DNA of 64,000 nt from Novosphingobium barchaimii LL02 (GCF_001046635.1 NZ_KQ130453.1:377001-441000), one strand, 5' to 3'; numbered from the stretch's first letter, positions 15,049-24,534 are shown. Notes: a model not told the origin generated them from the sequence alone. Translations and numbers: made by a program.

Positions 15049-17667
15049 TCAAAGCCGGATGCGGTTACCCGGAACATGGCGGAAGGCGCGTTCGCGGCAG
15101 GTCAGCAAGATAACCTGCATGCGCTGCGAGGCTTCGATGATAAGTTCGATCATGGCGTCCAGGCGGGTGTCGTCCGCATAGACCAGCGGATCGTCGAGGA
15201 TCAACGAAACCGGGCGGCCTTCCTCCAGCAACATATCGGCGAAGGCGAGGCGGGTGAGGATGGCGAGCTGTTCCTGCGTACCGCGTGAAAGCTGCTCGCA
15301 GGCCTCGTCCGTGCCGCCGCGCCGAATCGCCGCAAGGCCCAGGTCCTCTCCGAAAGCGGGTTCGCCGCCGGGCAGGATGCGGCCGACATAGCGCGCGGCG
15401 CGTGCCGCCACGGGGCCGGTGATGGTGCGCGCCGTCTCGGTCTGCGCTTCGCCCAGGGTGTCGCGCAGGAGGCGCAAGGTTTCGGCTTCCTCCTCGATGC
15501 GGACCAGAGCTGCGCGGGCGGCAAGGTCTTCCTCGCGCGCAGCGGCAGCGTGTTCGGCAAGGCCCTTGCCGCCTTCGCTTTCCACTTTGGCTTCGAGCGC
15601 GGCGATGCGGGTGGTCAACTCGCCCCTGCTGTCCTCGGCGGCTTTGCGGCGAGCGGCGAGCGTTGCTATGCGGCGGCGAAGGGCGTCTTCGTCGAACGCC
15701 TGCGCGTTGATGCGGGCTTTTTCCAGTTCTACCGAGGCTGTCGCGCCGGCCTCGCGTGCGGCGGGAAGCGCGGTATCGAGCGCGGCGAAATCGGGATGGG
15801 CGGCAAGGCGGGTCAGTTCATCGGCAATGCCGGAAAGGTCGTTGAGAGCGGTCTGCTCGTCGATGGCAAGCGGGGTTTCGGCCTTTTCCGCTGCGCGCAG
15901 ATCGTCGTCGGCCTGCTTCAGGAAGGCTTCCGCGCGTGCGTATGCGGTCTCGCACGTCTCGGCGATCCGTTCGAAATCCGCAACAGGGCGGTTTTCGGCT
16001 CTTTCGTCCGCCTCGATAAGGGGATGCGCGGCCACGAAGACCTTGAGTGCATCAGCTCCGGCGAGCAGGCCCAGGTCGCGGTCGACCGGGGCGGCGGCGG
16101 CGATGCGCGCGGCGAGCGTTTCGGCGCCGCGCTGCGCTTCGCGTGCGGCCTCGTTGCGGGCGTGGCCCTGGGCAAGGCTCTCCAGCTGCCACTGTGCAAG
16201 CAGCGTTGCCTGCCGCGTGGCTGCCTTGTCCAGCGCGGCCTGCGCCCCGGCCAGCGCCTGTGAGGGACGCAGCACGAGTTCGCCGCCGCCGGGCAAACCG
16301 ATGCGCGTCTCGCGCGTCAGCATCCATTCGCCGGGCTCCATCGGCCCGCCGTCGCGGGTGAGCGCGACAGCGGGGCCGACCAGTTCCACGCGTGTCCCGT
16401 CCGCTTCCAGCAACGTGCGGTGGCGGATCGCTTCGCGCTCGCCGGCTTCCAGATCGGCGAGAACTTCGGCGGGGACACGGTGCGCGGCGCTACCCTCCAG
16501 CGCCTTTCGCTCGGCTTCCAGGGCGAGGATGCCGGCATGGCGTTCGTGCGCGGCGGCGACCGCCTCGCGGCGCTGCCGGGCCGCGTCGAAGCTGCGCGCC
16601 TCCGCCAGAGCGGTGCGGGCATCGCCGCGTGCGGTGCGCGCTGCAGTCAGCGCTTCGGCGGCATCAGCCGCCTTGCTGCGCGCTTCGCCCAGCCGCAGCG
16701 ACAGTGCGCCGCGCTCGGCCCGTGCCTTGTCGCGCCGCGTCTGCGCAGCGGCCTGCCGGGTTGACGCCTGGCTGCCGCGGGCGGCGAGGTCTTCCAGAGC
16801 GGCCAGGTGCCCGGCCGCGCCGATCGCTTCAGCCTGCCGCGTGGCAAGCTGCTGGGCGGCGCTGCGGGCGGTATCGAGCCGGGCAAGCAAGGCAGCGCGT
16901 TCCTCGGCGTCGTGATCGTCTTCCAGTTCGCGGCGCAAGGTGGCGAGCTGGGCGCGTACTTTCGCAAGGTCGTCGAAAGCCGCTTCCAGCGCGGCTTCCT
17001 TCTGCTCCGCTTCGTTCAGCGCGGCAGCGGCGGCTGCGGCGCGCTGCTGCGCTGCCGTGTAGCGTCCAGTCGGACGCCCCGTGGCGGTGAGGTATTCACG
17101 ACACTGGCTCTCGATCCGTCCGCGCACCCGCTCGAAGGCGGCGCTGCCAAGAATGGTCCCGGCCTCGCCCTGAAGCGTTGCGCCGATCAGGTCGCGCACG
17201 CGTTCGCCCGGCGGGGTTACCGAAAGGCCGTCCATCTGCGAAACCCAGAGCATGCCAAGCGCGCCGGCCATCCCGGTATCGAACCCGCGCCCCTGTTCGA
17301 AGCCGAGAAGGCGCTGCAACGCGTCTTCCGCCTCGGACCCCTGACTGCGCCCGCGCGGGCCGGACAGTTCGGCCATGGCGCGGCTGATGAAGCGCTTCTT
17401 CAACGCATAAGCCGCGCCGTCGACCTCGAAATCAAGCGTGATTTCAGGGCCCACTTCGTCGCCGTGAGGCTGGAATGAGGTGATGAGCTGCGTCTTCGAG
17501 TTGTGCTTGAGAAACAGCCCGGCGCGCACGGCCTCAAGCAGCGTGGACTTGCCGGTTTCATTCGGCTCGATGATCACGTTGAGCCCGTCCGTCAGTCCGG
17601 CGATCTCATGCGGGGCACGGAACTTGCGGAAATTTTCCAGCGACATGCGGCGCAGCAGCAGGCTCAT
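15049..17667 (-). CDS. SbcC/YhaN-like AAA ATPase (SMC-like)
   Basis: An 872-residue SMC-like ATPase, the partner of the SbcD-like nuclease upstream. The Walker A is EPNETGKST (residues 34-42). The ABC signature region is EQLSRGTQEQLAILTRLA, followed by a Walker B, SLILDDPLVYADD. Between them lies a long Ala/Glu/Arg-rich coiled coil (about residues 180-750). It is shorter than E. coli SbcC (about 1050 residues), and I see no CxxC zinc hook in the coil, which places it nearer the YhaN group. With its partner it should process blocked DNA ends. Its ATG overlaps the nuclease stop by four bases, so the pair is translationally coupled. Confidence 0.87.
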   Translation of the reverse strand: MSLLLRRMSLENFRKFRAPHEIAGLTDGLNVIIEPNETGKSTLLEAVRAGLFLKHNSKTQLITSFQPHGDEVGPEITLDFEVDGAAYALKKRFISRAMAELSGPRGRSQGSEAEDALQRLLGFEQGRGFDTGMAGALGMLWVSQMDGLSVTPPGERVRDLIGATLQGEAGTILGSAAFERVRGRIESQCREYLTATGRPTGRYTAAQQRAAAAAAALNEAEQKEAALEAAFDDLAKVRAQLATLRRELEDDHDAEERAALLARLDTARSAAQQLATRQAEAIGAAGHLAALEDLAARGSQASTRQAAAQTRRDKARAERGALSLRLGEARSKAADAAEALTAARTARGDARTALAEARSFDAARQRREAVAAAHERHAGILALEAERKALEGSAAHRVPAEVLADLEAGEREAIRHRTLLEADGTRVELVGPAVALTRDGGPMEPGEWMLTRETRIGLPGGGELVLRPSQALAGAQAALDKAATRQATLLAQWQLESLAQGHARNEAAREAQRGAETLAARIAAAAPVDRDLGLLAGADALKVFVAAHPLIEADERAENRPVADFERIAETCETAYARAEAFLKQADDDLRAAEKAETPLAIDEQTALNDLSGIADELTRLAAHPDFAALDTALPAAREAGATASVELEKARINAQAFDEDALRRRIATLAARRKAAEDSRGELTTRIAALEAKVESEGGKGLAEHAAAAREEDLAARAALVRIEEEAETLRLLRDTLGEAQTETARTITGPVAARAARYVGRILPGGEPAFGEDLGLAAIRRGGTDEACEQLSRGTQEQLAILTRLAFADMLLEEGRPVSLILDDPLVYADDTRLDAMIELIIEASQRMQVILLTCRERAFRHVPGNRIRL

Positions 17668-18791
17668 GCTGCATTCTCCCCGGCAAGCGTTTCTTCTCGC
17701 AGCGCTTCGACGAAAAGGCGCTCCAGCGCGCGGCGGGCGCGCTGCGCATCGGGGCCGTTTGCCTCGATCCGCTCGCGCAGCATGGCCCCGGCGCGGCCCA
17801 GCATGCCCTCTGTCGACAACGCGGCGAGATCGTCTTCCGACGGGCGGGCGACAACGTCTGCGTCCCGCACGTCGAGATGGCGCAACTGATGCATGAGATC
17901 ATCCTCGATCCGGCGCAGCATCGCCACGCGGTCGGTCAGGGGCACGATACCGGCCAGCGACAGCTGGAGCAGCGTGGCGGCCGGTTCGCAACCTGCCAGC
18001 AAATCGCCGCACAGGGCGGAGAAGCCTACTGCGTCCGCCACCGTCCAGTCGCGTGTCAGCCACTGGAAACGCCCGGTGCGCAAGGGGGTGACCACCGGCG
18101 CCGCGCCCGGCTGGGCATCGACGACAAGGCAGTGCCCGGGCTCGTCGCGGCCGAAACGGTCGGTCTCGGGGGTGCCGGAATACCATGTGCGCGCATCGAC
18201 GGTGAGCATCCCGTGCCAGTCGCCCAGCGCTAGATAATCCAGGTTGGAGCGGCGCGCGCGGTCGGGTGCGATGAGGTTCTTTGCCTCGCCCTGCGTGCCG
18301 AAATCACGGATCGAGCCGTGGCCGACGCCGATGCGCAGTCTTGCGCCAGGAGTCTCCATGCGCTCGAACGCCTGGGTCGGATCGTCGAGGGTGTGGCGAT
18401 GGATGAGGGGGGCGGGCAGCAGCCAGGCTCCGTCCTCGATCTCGTGAGGGCGGGCTTCGGCCAGCACGGTGACGTTGCCCGCGCCGCGCCGCCGGACGCG
18501 GTCCCACAGACCGCCGTTGCGGGCGAAATCGTGGTTGCCGGGGAGTAGCCACCAGCGGCAGTCATGGCGCGCCATGCGCGTCACCGCCTGCACGATGGTG
18601 CGATCGTCCGGTCCTTCGGTGTCGAACACGTCGCCTGCGACAAGGACGTGGCCGGCACCTTGCTCGACAGCGGCGCGGCCGATCGCGTCGATGGCGTCGA
18701 AGCGCGCCTCGGTGAGTGCGGCGCGGGTGTCCGCATCGAAGCGGCCAAAGGGCTTGCCGAGCTGCCAGTCGGCGGTGTGGATGAAGCGCAT
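17664..18791 (-). CDS. SbcD/YhaO-like DNA repair metallophosphoesterase
   Basis: A 375-residue calcineurin-type phosphoesterase. All five metal motifs are visible: HTADWQLGKPF, AGDVFDTEGPDD, LLPGNHDFA, GVGHGSI and ALGDWHG. SbcD-type enzymes are Mn2+-dependent nucleases that work with an SMC-like ATPase, here the gene directly downstream, on hairpins and protein-blocked ends. I choose ATG 18791 (MRFIHTADW), because the family starts there; the frame extends to 18839 without similarity. It is the first gene of the pair and lies 142 bases from the stop of the dienelactone hydrolase gene upstream. Confidence 0.88.
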   Translation of the reverse strand: MRFIHTADWQLGKPFGRFDADTRAALTEARFDAIDAIGRAAVEQGAGHVLVAGDVFDTEGPDDRTIVQAVTRMARHDCRWWLLPGNHDFARNGGLWDRVRRRGAGNVTVLAEARPHEIEDGAWLLPAPLIHRHTLDDPTQAFERMETPGARLRIGVGHGSIRDFGTQGEAKNLIAPDRARRSNLDYLALGDWHGMLTVDARTWYSGTPETDRFGRDEPGHCLVVDAQPGAAPVVTPLRTGRFQWLTRDWTVADAVGFSALCGDLLAGCEPAATLLQLSLAGIVPLTDRVAMLRRIEDDLMHQLRHLDVRDADVVARPSEDDLAALSTEGMLGRAGAMLRERIEANGPDAQRARRALERLFVEALREETLAGENAA

Positions 18792-18933
18792 GATCAGGGC
18801 CTTAGCAGGGGATGGGGACAGGTGCAGGACCTTATCCACATCCCCGGTGCGTCAGGAACGGTCGCAGGCGTCTTTTTGAAGCGGCACCGGCCCGGCGCCG
18901 CTCGATGGGCAAAGCCCGTTATCAAACGAACGC

Positions 18934-19644
18934 TCAGAAGCTCTCTTCGAAGAAATTGACCATGGCCTGCCAGCTGCGGCGGTTGGTGGCGGGTTGGAAT
19001 CCGAAAGTCTTTTCCGGGTTGAGCGGGTTGCTCTCTGCCGTAAAGCCGTGGCCGGTGTCGCCATAGGCGATGAGTTGCCAGTCCGCGCCCGCTTCGGTCA
19101 GTTCGGTGGCGAGGGCCACAGTCGCATCGGGCGGGCAGAGCGGGTCATTCCAGCCGTGGCACACCAGCAGCTTGGCGTTCATCGGCGCATTGGCAAATTC
19201 GGGCGCGTCGTAGACGCCGTGGTTTACCACGCCGGCCACATCGGCACCGGCCCGCGCGAGGTCGAGGACGCATTTGCCCCCGGCGCAGAAGCCAACGGCA
19301 GCCACGCGGCCGGGCTTGGCGCCGGGCAACTTGAACAGTTCGGCGTGGTGCGCCAGCAACTGGTCACGCATCAGCGAGCGGTCGGCAGTCAGTTCCTGCA
19401 GCAGTTTGCTGGCAGATTCCATGTCGGTGCCGCGTTTGCCCTGACCGTAGAAATCGACCACGAGAACCTTGAAGCCCAGAGCCGCTACCAATTCCGCCTT
19501 GGCGAAATCCCACTCCTTGGTGCCCATGAAATTGGGGAAGAAGAGCAGGCCGGGCTGCTCGCCTGCAGCGGGATCGTATACCGCCATCGCCTCGTAAGTT
19601 CCGCCGGGTGCCTGGTATACGCGCACATGCCGTTCGACGGTCAT
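18934..19644 (-). CDS. Dienelactone hydrolase family protein
   Basis: A 236-residue alpha/beta hydrolase of the dienelactone hydrolase family. The nucleophile is the Cys in VGFCAGGK, and the other triad members are the Asp in HGWNDPLC and the His in GDTGHGF. The family ranges from ring-cleavage dienelactone hydrolases to general carboxylesterases, and no aromatic-degradation genes are nearby. It lies 47 bases after the KDG kinase gene in the same direction, so it may be read with the alginate regulatory unit without belonging to that pathway. Confidence 0.85.
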   Translation of the reverse strand: MTVERHVRVYQAPGGTYEAMAVYDPAAGEQPGLLFFPNFMGTKEWDFAKAELVAALGFKVLVVDFYGQGKRGTDMESASKLLQELTADRSLMRDQLLAHHAELFKLPGAKPGRVAAVGFCAGGKCVLDLARAGADVAGVVNHGVYDAPEFANAPMNAKLLVCHGWNDPLCPPDATVALATELTEAGADWQLIAYGDTGHGFTAESNPLNPEKTFGFQPATNRRSWQAMVNFFEESF

Positions 19645-19691
19645 CGTCGACCTTCCTTCCGTTAGTGAACCGAAAGGCGCGTCGTACCATC

Positions 19692-20702
19692 TTATCGCCG
19701 CACGTCACCCCCGCTTGCCGAGAAAGCATCGAGTTCGCCGGGCCCTATCAGGCACATGTCGCCGGGCTGGGTATGCTTGAGGACAGTGTAGGCGAGGCCG
19801 GCCCGCGCGGTGGCGGCGATGTCCGCGCCTTCGAGCCACTTATGCAGCACGCCTGCCGCAAAAGCATCGCCGGTGCCGATGCGGTCGACGATGCCAGTCA
19901 CGTCGACTTCGGCGGTCTGGTGGCCCGCATCGCGTGCATCGATACGAGCAGCTATGCGGTGGTGGCTTGAGGTTACGATATGCCGCGCGGTGGAAGCGAT
20001 CAGTTGCAGTTTGGGGAACGCATCGAAAGCGGCCAGCGCGGCTTCGCGGCGGCGCTCAGGCCCGTCGCCGGAAAATGGCTTGTTCAGTAGCAGCGAGATG
20101 TCGCGGTGGTTGCCGATCATGACGGTTGCGGATTGCATGAGGTCGGTCAGGATGCTGCACGGATCGCTGTCCCACGCATCCCATAGCAACGCGCGGTAAT
20201 TGCCGTCGAAGCAGATCGGCACGCTTTCAGCATTGGCTGCAGCAACGGCGGCCTGCGCCAGCGCAACGCCGCCAAGGCCGAGCGCGGGCGTGATCCCGGA
20301 GAGGTGCAGCAATCGGCTTCCCTTGAGAGCGGACGCGAAGTCGAAGTCGTTTGCGCAGGAGGATGCGAAAAGACTTCCCGCGCGATCATAAGTGATCGAC
20401 GAGGGGCGCAGCCCCGCCCCGCTCTCAAGGAAATAGAGTCCCATGCGGCCCGGGGCGCGGGCGACGTGGGTAGTATCGATCCCGGCGCCGCCCAGCGCCG
20501 CGCGGGCTTTATCGCCCAGTGGGCTGGAGGGCAGGCGCGTCACCATCCTCACACTATGTCCGAGCGAGGCGAGACCTGCCGCGACGTTCGCCTCGGCGCC
20601 GCCCACCACCATGTCCAGCGCATCGCACTGAACGGTGATGCGGGCGGCGGGGGTGGCAAAGCGCAGCAATACTTCGCCGAAGCAGGTGACGTGGCCGGTA
20701 AT
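19692..20702 (-). CDS. kdgK: PfkB-family sugar kinase, probable 2-keto-3-deoxygluconate kinase
   Basis: A PfkB kinase expected to phosphorylate 2-keto-3-deoxygluconate (KDG) to KDPG, the step after alginate monomer reduction. Marks are VVGGAEANVAAGLA, FDGNYR, and the catalytic GTGDAFAAG. The only ATG/GTG/TTG-type start is a TTG at 20669, but that would remove the first beta strand. In the same frame an ATT at 20702 gives MTGHVTCFGEVLLRFATP, the usual N-terminus of KDG kinases, and it follows a perfect AGGAG with seven bases spacing. I therefore annotate a rare ATT start (336 residues). It lies 25 bases after the GntR gene. Substrate assignment rests on context; other 2-keto-sugar kinases are possible. 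Confidence 0.82.
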   Translation of the reverse strand: MTGHVTCFGEVLLRFATPAARITVQCDALDMVVGGAEANVAAGLASLGHSVRMVTRLPSSPLGDKARAALGGAGIDTTHVARAPGRMGLYFLESGAGLRPSSITYDRAGSLFASSCANDFDFASALKGSRLLHLSGITPALGLGGVALAQAAVAAANAESVPICFDGNYRALLWDAWDSDPCSILTDLMQSATVMIGNHRDISLLLNKPFSGDGPERRREAALAAFDAFPKLQLIASTARHIVTSSHHRIAARIDARDAGHQTAEVDVTGIVDRIGTGDAFAAGVLHKWLEGADIAATARAGLAYTVLKHTQPGDMCLIGPGELDAFSASGGDVRR

Positions 20703-20727
20703 GGGAAAGCTCCTGTAGATTGCCGGT

Positions 20728-21468
20728 TCAGCCGATTTTGGCGCTCATCAAAAAGCGCTCGCGGCTTTCCTGTGCCTTGCGTCTGAGTTCGGAAATGGCG
20801 TGCTCCTCGGTAGCGTCCAGCATCGAGCCAAGCAGCCGCTGAAAGTGCTGGCGCATGGCAAGCCGCGCACCCTGCGGGTCATGGCGGCGCAGTGCCTCAA
20901 CCACGGCGGCGTGTTCGTCCTGCCTCGTCATGCCGTCGTGATGGCATACGCTTTCGTGGGTGTGGCGCACTTCTGGCAGTTCGGTGCGCAGCCGCCAGAG
21001 TGTACGGATGACATGGGTGATCGCGCCATTTCCCGATGCCGACGCGATGACCATGTGGAATTCGCGGTCGATCTCCGTCGATTTCTCATCGTCGGTCTCC
21101 GTCGCCATCTCGGCTAGCAGTTCGTCCAGCCGCGCCAGTGTCTGGTCCGAGATGACGGGCGCGGCCAGAGCCGCCGCCTCGGATTCGAACAATGAGCGCG
21201 CTTCGGTCAGTTCCAGAGCGCTGACCTTGGGCAGGGTATCGTCGCTGCGGTCGTTCCGGTCCGCAACGTAGACGCCCGAGCCGGTCTTGATCTTGATGAC
21301 ACCCACGGCCTGAAGCGCGATTTCCGCCTCGCGAATGGTCACGCGGCTGACGTTGAAGCGCTCTGCCAGTTCACGTTCGCCGGGAAGGCGTGTTCCGGGA
21401 GGGAACACTCCTTCATCGATGAGTGCGACGATTTGGTCGGCAATGCCCTGAAACAACCTGTCAGCCAT
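20728..21468 (-). CDS. FCD-type GntR regulator of the alginate locus
   Basis: A 246-residue FadR-subfamily GntR regulator. The winged helix-turn-helix is at residues about 10-70 (GTRLPGERELAERFNVSRVTIREAEIALQAVGVIKIKTGSGVYV), and the C-terminal FCD ligand-binding domain follows (EFHMVIASASGNGAITHVI, later HAAVVEALRRHDPQGARLAMRQHF). FCD domains usually bind a sugar acid, often with a metal, through Asp and His residues of this type. It sits between the TBDR gene and the KDG kinase, so KDG or the unsaturated uronate is the natural ligand. TTGGT-type sequences occur before this gene, the TBDR and the PL6 gene, consistent with its control of the locus. Confidence 0.88.
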   Translation of the reverse strand: MADRLFQGIADQIVALIDEGVFPPGTRLPGERELAERFNVSRVTIREAEIALQAVGVIKIKTGSGVYVADRNDRSDDTLPKVSALELTEARSLFESEAAALAAPVISDQTLARLDELLAEMATETDDEKSTEIDREFHMVIASASGNGAITHVIRTLWRLRTELPEVRHTHESVCHHDGMTRQDEHAAVVEALRRHDPQGARLAMRQHFQRLLGSMLDATEEHAISELRRKAQESRERFLMSAKIG

Positions 21469-21528
21469 GGGTTCTTCTCTCTCGTTACACGTCCGCCTAT
21501 AGCTTCCATGCCAAATCGAAGCAATTGC

Positions 21529-21538
21529 CTGACCAATT
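21529..21538. promoter_or_regulatory. Candidate GntR operator upstream of the alginate regulator
   Basis: CTGACCAATT lies about 60 bases upstream of the GntR gene and reads AATTGGTCAG on the gene's own strand. The same CTGACCAA word occurs in the TBDR promoter at 24461. Together with a nearby CAATTG this forms an AT-rich island in otherwise GC-rich DNA. Autoregulation is inferred. Confidence 0.35.
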
Positions 21539-21552
21539 CGCTAACCGCTCGA

Positions 21553-24426
21553 TCAAAGCTTCACGCGAACCCCGGCGAAATACCGCGATCCGTAATAGTG
21601 ATACTGTCGGATGCTGCCCTGCACCGGCATGTCGGTGATCTTTGGCTCATCGAAGATGTTCACGGCCTGAAGCTGGAGCTGCACGCTCTTGTTGATGTCG
21701 AACGAGGCGCGCAGGTCTACCGTATCGTTACCGCGCACATAACGAAGCTGCGAATTGCCGCCAACGAAGTCTTGGTAATACTTCGAGCGGTAGTTGTAGA
21801 TCGCCTGAAGGTTCAGCCCGCCCAGCGAATAATAAAGCTGCGCCGAGACGACATGCTTGGAATAGCCCGAAAGGTTCGCAGCGGGGATCATACCTGGCGT
21901 GGTCACGCCCGTTTCCGGGTCTAGCACCGCGCCAAGGCGAATATCCTCGTTCTTGAAGTTGGAGTTGGCGTAATTGTAGCTGACCTTGCCGCCCAGACCG
22001 TCGAAGGGAGCGGGCAGCCACGAGAAGCGGTTGGCAAGCGTCACTTCCAGTCCGTAGACGCGGCTTTTCTGGCTGCTGTTCTGGGTCTGCACGACCGGTA
22101 TGGAATAGTCCTGCCCGCCGATCGAGAAGTTCTCGTTGAGCACGACCGGGATGAAGCCGCCGGAGAACTGCTTGTAGTAAACGGTAGCGGAAAACAGCGA
22201 GTCCTTGTTGAGATAGTATTCCAGCGACGCGTCGGCGTTCCACGACATCAGCGGTTTAAGGCGCGGCGACCCGTTCGCGGTGATGAGGCTGATGGCATCG
22301 GCCACGGAACTGAAGTTGGTGCCGTCCTCCAGCTGGATCGTGCGGCCCGCGCCGAGCGCGCTGGGCGCAGGGCGCGACATTGCGCGGTAACCGGCGACGC
22401 GCAGCAGCAGGTCTGGTCTCAGTTCGAAGATAGCATTAAGGCTGGGGAGGAACCGCGTGCTCTTGCTTTTGATCGTCACCGTGTCGAACACGCCGCTGTC
22501 GACCAGACGGATGGAACCGTCGCCATTGGTCACGACCTCAAGATCGCTGCGCAGGCCCTTCGACGTCACCCGCGTCTGCACCGCGCGCACGCCGAAGTTG
22601 CCGCGGATCGGCATGTTGCCCAGGTCACCCTCATAGTTGGCCATGAGGTAGGCGGCGAAGGTCTTTTCCGTCACGTCGCGGTTCGCGACAGAGCGGACGT
22701 CGTCGTTGCGGCCAGGGTCTTCGGTGCCGAGATAGCCCTGGAACTGGCAGACCGGATCGAAGGTCGCCCAGCTGGAAAGCTGGCCGCCGGGCGCATTGGA
22801 AAGGTAGTCGCGCTGGGGGAAGATCGTGCGGCAGCCAAGGTTTACGTCGCGGTCGACATTGCGATCATCCTGGGTGATTTCTACCCGGTCGTCGTAGTCC
22901 GAATACGTAAGTTTGGACCAGCGCACGCCTGTCGCGATACCGCGCAGGAAGCCGTCCATCTCGTACGTCGCATCGAGGCGCCCGGCTATGATCTCGTTTC
23001 GGCGCTGCAGTTCGTCGCGCCGTATGCGGGCGTCGTCGCTGAACAGGCTGTGGTCGTTCACGTTGAAACGCGGGTCGATGGTGAGGGTGGGGGCGTAGCT
23101 GCCCGGCGCCACATCATAGATATAGCCGACGCGCTGGTTGTTGATCGCGGTGCGATTGCCGTAGATATCCAGCGGATCGGTACGCAGGCGAACGGAGCGT
23201 TCAACGTCGGTACGCACGGTGCGCGAATAAGATGCGTCGGCCTTAATGGTCAGGCGGTCGGTGGCCTGCCACTCCACGTTCATGCCGCCGCCGAGGTATT
23301 CCTCCTGCCGTTCCAGCAGGGTGCCGACCGCTTCCAGCGAGGTCTTGCCTTCGACATGGCTAAGGACGCCGTTCTCGTCATACTCCATGTTGGTCAGGCC
23401 GTAGCGCAGTTCCGACAGGTTCAAGTCCCGTCGGTTTTCGGAATAGTCGCGCTTGGAATACTGAACGTCGAGGTTGATATCGAGAGTCGGGCTGGGCTTC
23501 CACTGGATGGCACCAAAGACGGCGTCGCGCTTGTCGCTTTCGCTGATCTGCCGGAAGGTCGCCGCATTGGGGACCAGAGCAAAGGGGGTGCCGGCGGCGG
23601 CCTGTTCGCGGCTGACTTCCGAGCAGTTGCCGGCCGGGACGGCGACGGCGGGGTTGCAGGCGACCCAGGTGGAACTGGCGGCGTAGGTTTCCTCGGGGTT
23701 GTTGGTCTTGTTGCGCTGGAAGCCGACGGCCACGCCGATCTCGCCCAGCGAACCGGCGTCGAACTGGTCGACATAGCTGGCAGTGCCGCGCCAGCCAAGG
23801 CCGTCAGAGCCGACCACACGGTCCTGATAGGGGCTGAAGGAGCCTTTCATTTCCAACTGCACACGGCGCTTCTTGAAGGATAGCGGGCGGATCGTGCCCA
23901 GTTCGATCGTGCCGGCAACGCCGCCTTCGACGAGGTCGGCCTGCTGGGTTTTGTAGATCTTGATGCCGTTGACCAGTTCGGACGGGAACTGGTTGAAGTT
24001 GACCGCACGGTCGCCGCTGCCGTTAGAGGCATCGCGCCCGTTGAAGGTGGTGTTGCTGAGGAACGAGCCGAGGCCCCGCAGCGAGATTTCCGAAGCGCCG
24101 CCCTTTTCACGGTGCGAGGTCGCGCCTGTGATGGTCTGGATCGCCTCACCCACGGAAAGCGCGGGCAGATCACCCACTTCGGTGGACGAAAGCGAGTCCA
24201 CGATCGCCGTTTCGCGGCGCTTTTCGCTAATCGAGGTTTGCAGCGTCTCGCGGAAGCCGGTGACAATGATGTCGGGCGCGGTGGCGCCCCCGATGGTTTG
24301 CGGCTGCTCGGCGGGCTGGGGGGCGGTGTCCTGAGCGAAGGCCGGTGCGCCGGTGAAAGCGATGCCGGCAAGCAGCGAACAACGGATGGCGCGGCGCTGT
24401 GACGCCCACTTTGATGACAGCATCAT
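21553..24426 (-). CDS. TonB-dependent receptor, probable oligoalginate importer
   Basis: A 957-residue outer-membrane TonB-dependent receptor. A signal peptide (MMLSSKWASQRRAIRCSLLAGIAFTGAPAFAQ) precedes the TonB-box-like stretch DIIVTGFRETLQTSI and the plug (VDSLSSTEVGDLPALSVGEAIQTITGA, then ASEISLRGLGSFLSNTTFNGR). A long beta-barrel follows, ending in Leu after a typical final strand (YYGSRYFAGVRVKL). I choose the ATG at 24426, which follows an AGGAAAC site; the frame runs further up without similarity. It lies downstream of the alginate lyase operon and upstream of its regulator, so uptake of alginate oligosaccharides is the likely job. The substrate is inferred from neighbours only. Confidence 0.88.
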   Translation of the reverse strand: MMLSSKWASQRRAIRCSLLAGIAFTGAPAFAQDTAPQPAEQPQTIGGATAPDIIVTGFRETLQTSISEKRRETAIVDSLSSTEVGDLPALSVGEAIQTITGATSHREKGGASEISLRGLGSFLSNTTFNGRDASNGSGDRAVNFNQFPSELVNGIKIYKTQQADLVEGGVAGTIELGTIRPLSFKKRRVQLEMKGSFSPYQDRVVGSDGLGWRGTASYVDQFDAGSLGEIGVAVGFQRNKTNNPEETYAASSTWVACNPAVAVPAGNCSEVSREQAAAGTPFALVPNAATFRQISESDKRDAVFGAIQWKPSPTLDINLDVQYSKRDYSENRRDLNLSELRYGLTNMEYDENGVLSHVEGKTSLEAVGTLLERQEEYLGGGMNVEWQATDRLTIKADASYSRTVRTDVERSVRLRTDPLDIYGNRTAINNQRVGYIYDVAPGSYAPTLTIDPRFNVNDHSLFSDDARIRRDELQRRNEIIAGRLDATYEMDGFLRGIATGVRWSKLTYSDYDDRVEITQDDRNVDRDVNLGCRTIFPQRDYLSNAPGGQLSSWATFDPVCQFQGYLGTEDPGRNDDVRSVANRDVTEKTFAAYLMANYEGDLGNMPIRGNFGVRAVQTRVTSKGLRSDLEVVTNGDGSIRLVDSGVFDTVTIKSKSTRFLPSLNAIFELRPDLLLRVAGYRAMSRPAPSALGAGRTIQLEDGTNFSSVADAISLITANGSPRLKPLMSWNADASLEYYLNKDSLFSATVYYKQFSGGFIPVVLNENFSIGGQDYSIPVVQTQNSSQKSRVYGLEVTLANRFSWLPAPFDGLGGKVSYNYANSNFKNEDIRLGAVLDPETGVTTPGMIPAANLSGYSKHVVSAQLYYSLGGLNLQAIYNYRSKYYQDFVGGNSQLRYVRGNDTVDLRASFDINKSVQLQLQAVNIFDEPKITDMPVQGSIRQYHYYGSRYFAGVRVKL

Positions 24427-24460
24427 GTTTCCTCTTCCCGTATGGGTATTTTTATTCTTG

Positions 24461-24534
24461 CTGACCAAATTTAAGATTCGCGTCAACCCAATGTATGGTC
24501 CAATTATCAAATAATTGTAATGCATAATTGGTAT
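24461..24534. promoter_or_regulatory. AT-rich promoter/operator region of the alginate TBDR
   Basis: This AT-rich stretch precedes the TBDR start. It contains CTGACCAAATT (24461-24471), TGGTCCAATTA (24496-24506) and AATTGGTAT (24526-24534), three variants of a TTGGT half-site. The first matches the word found before the GntR gene, and the last matches the PL6 promoter. This is the pattern expected for a GntR-regulated promoter; exact -10 and -35 boxes are not clear. Confidence 0.4.

Noticed and set aside
15419-16915. 498-residue plus-strand open frame opposite the SbcC-like coiled coil
   Set aside because: It is almost entirely Ala/Ser/Arg, the antisense reading of Ala/Glu/Arg coiled-coil codons.
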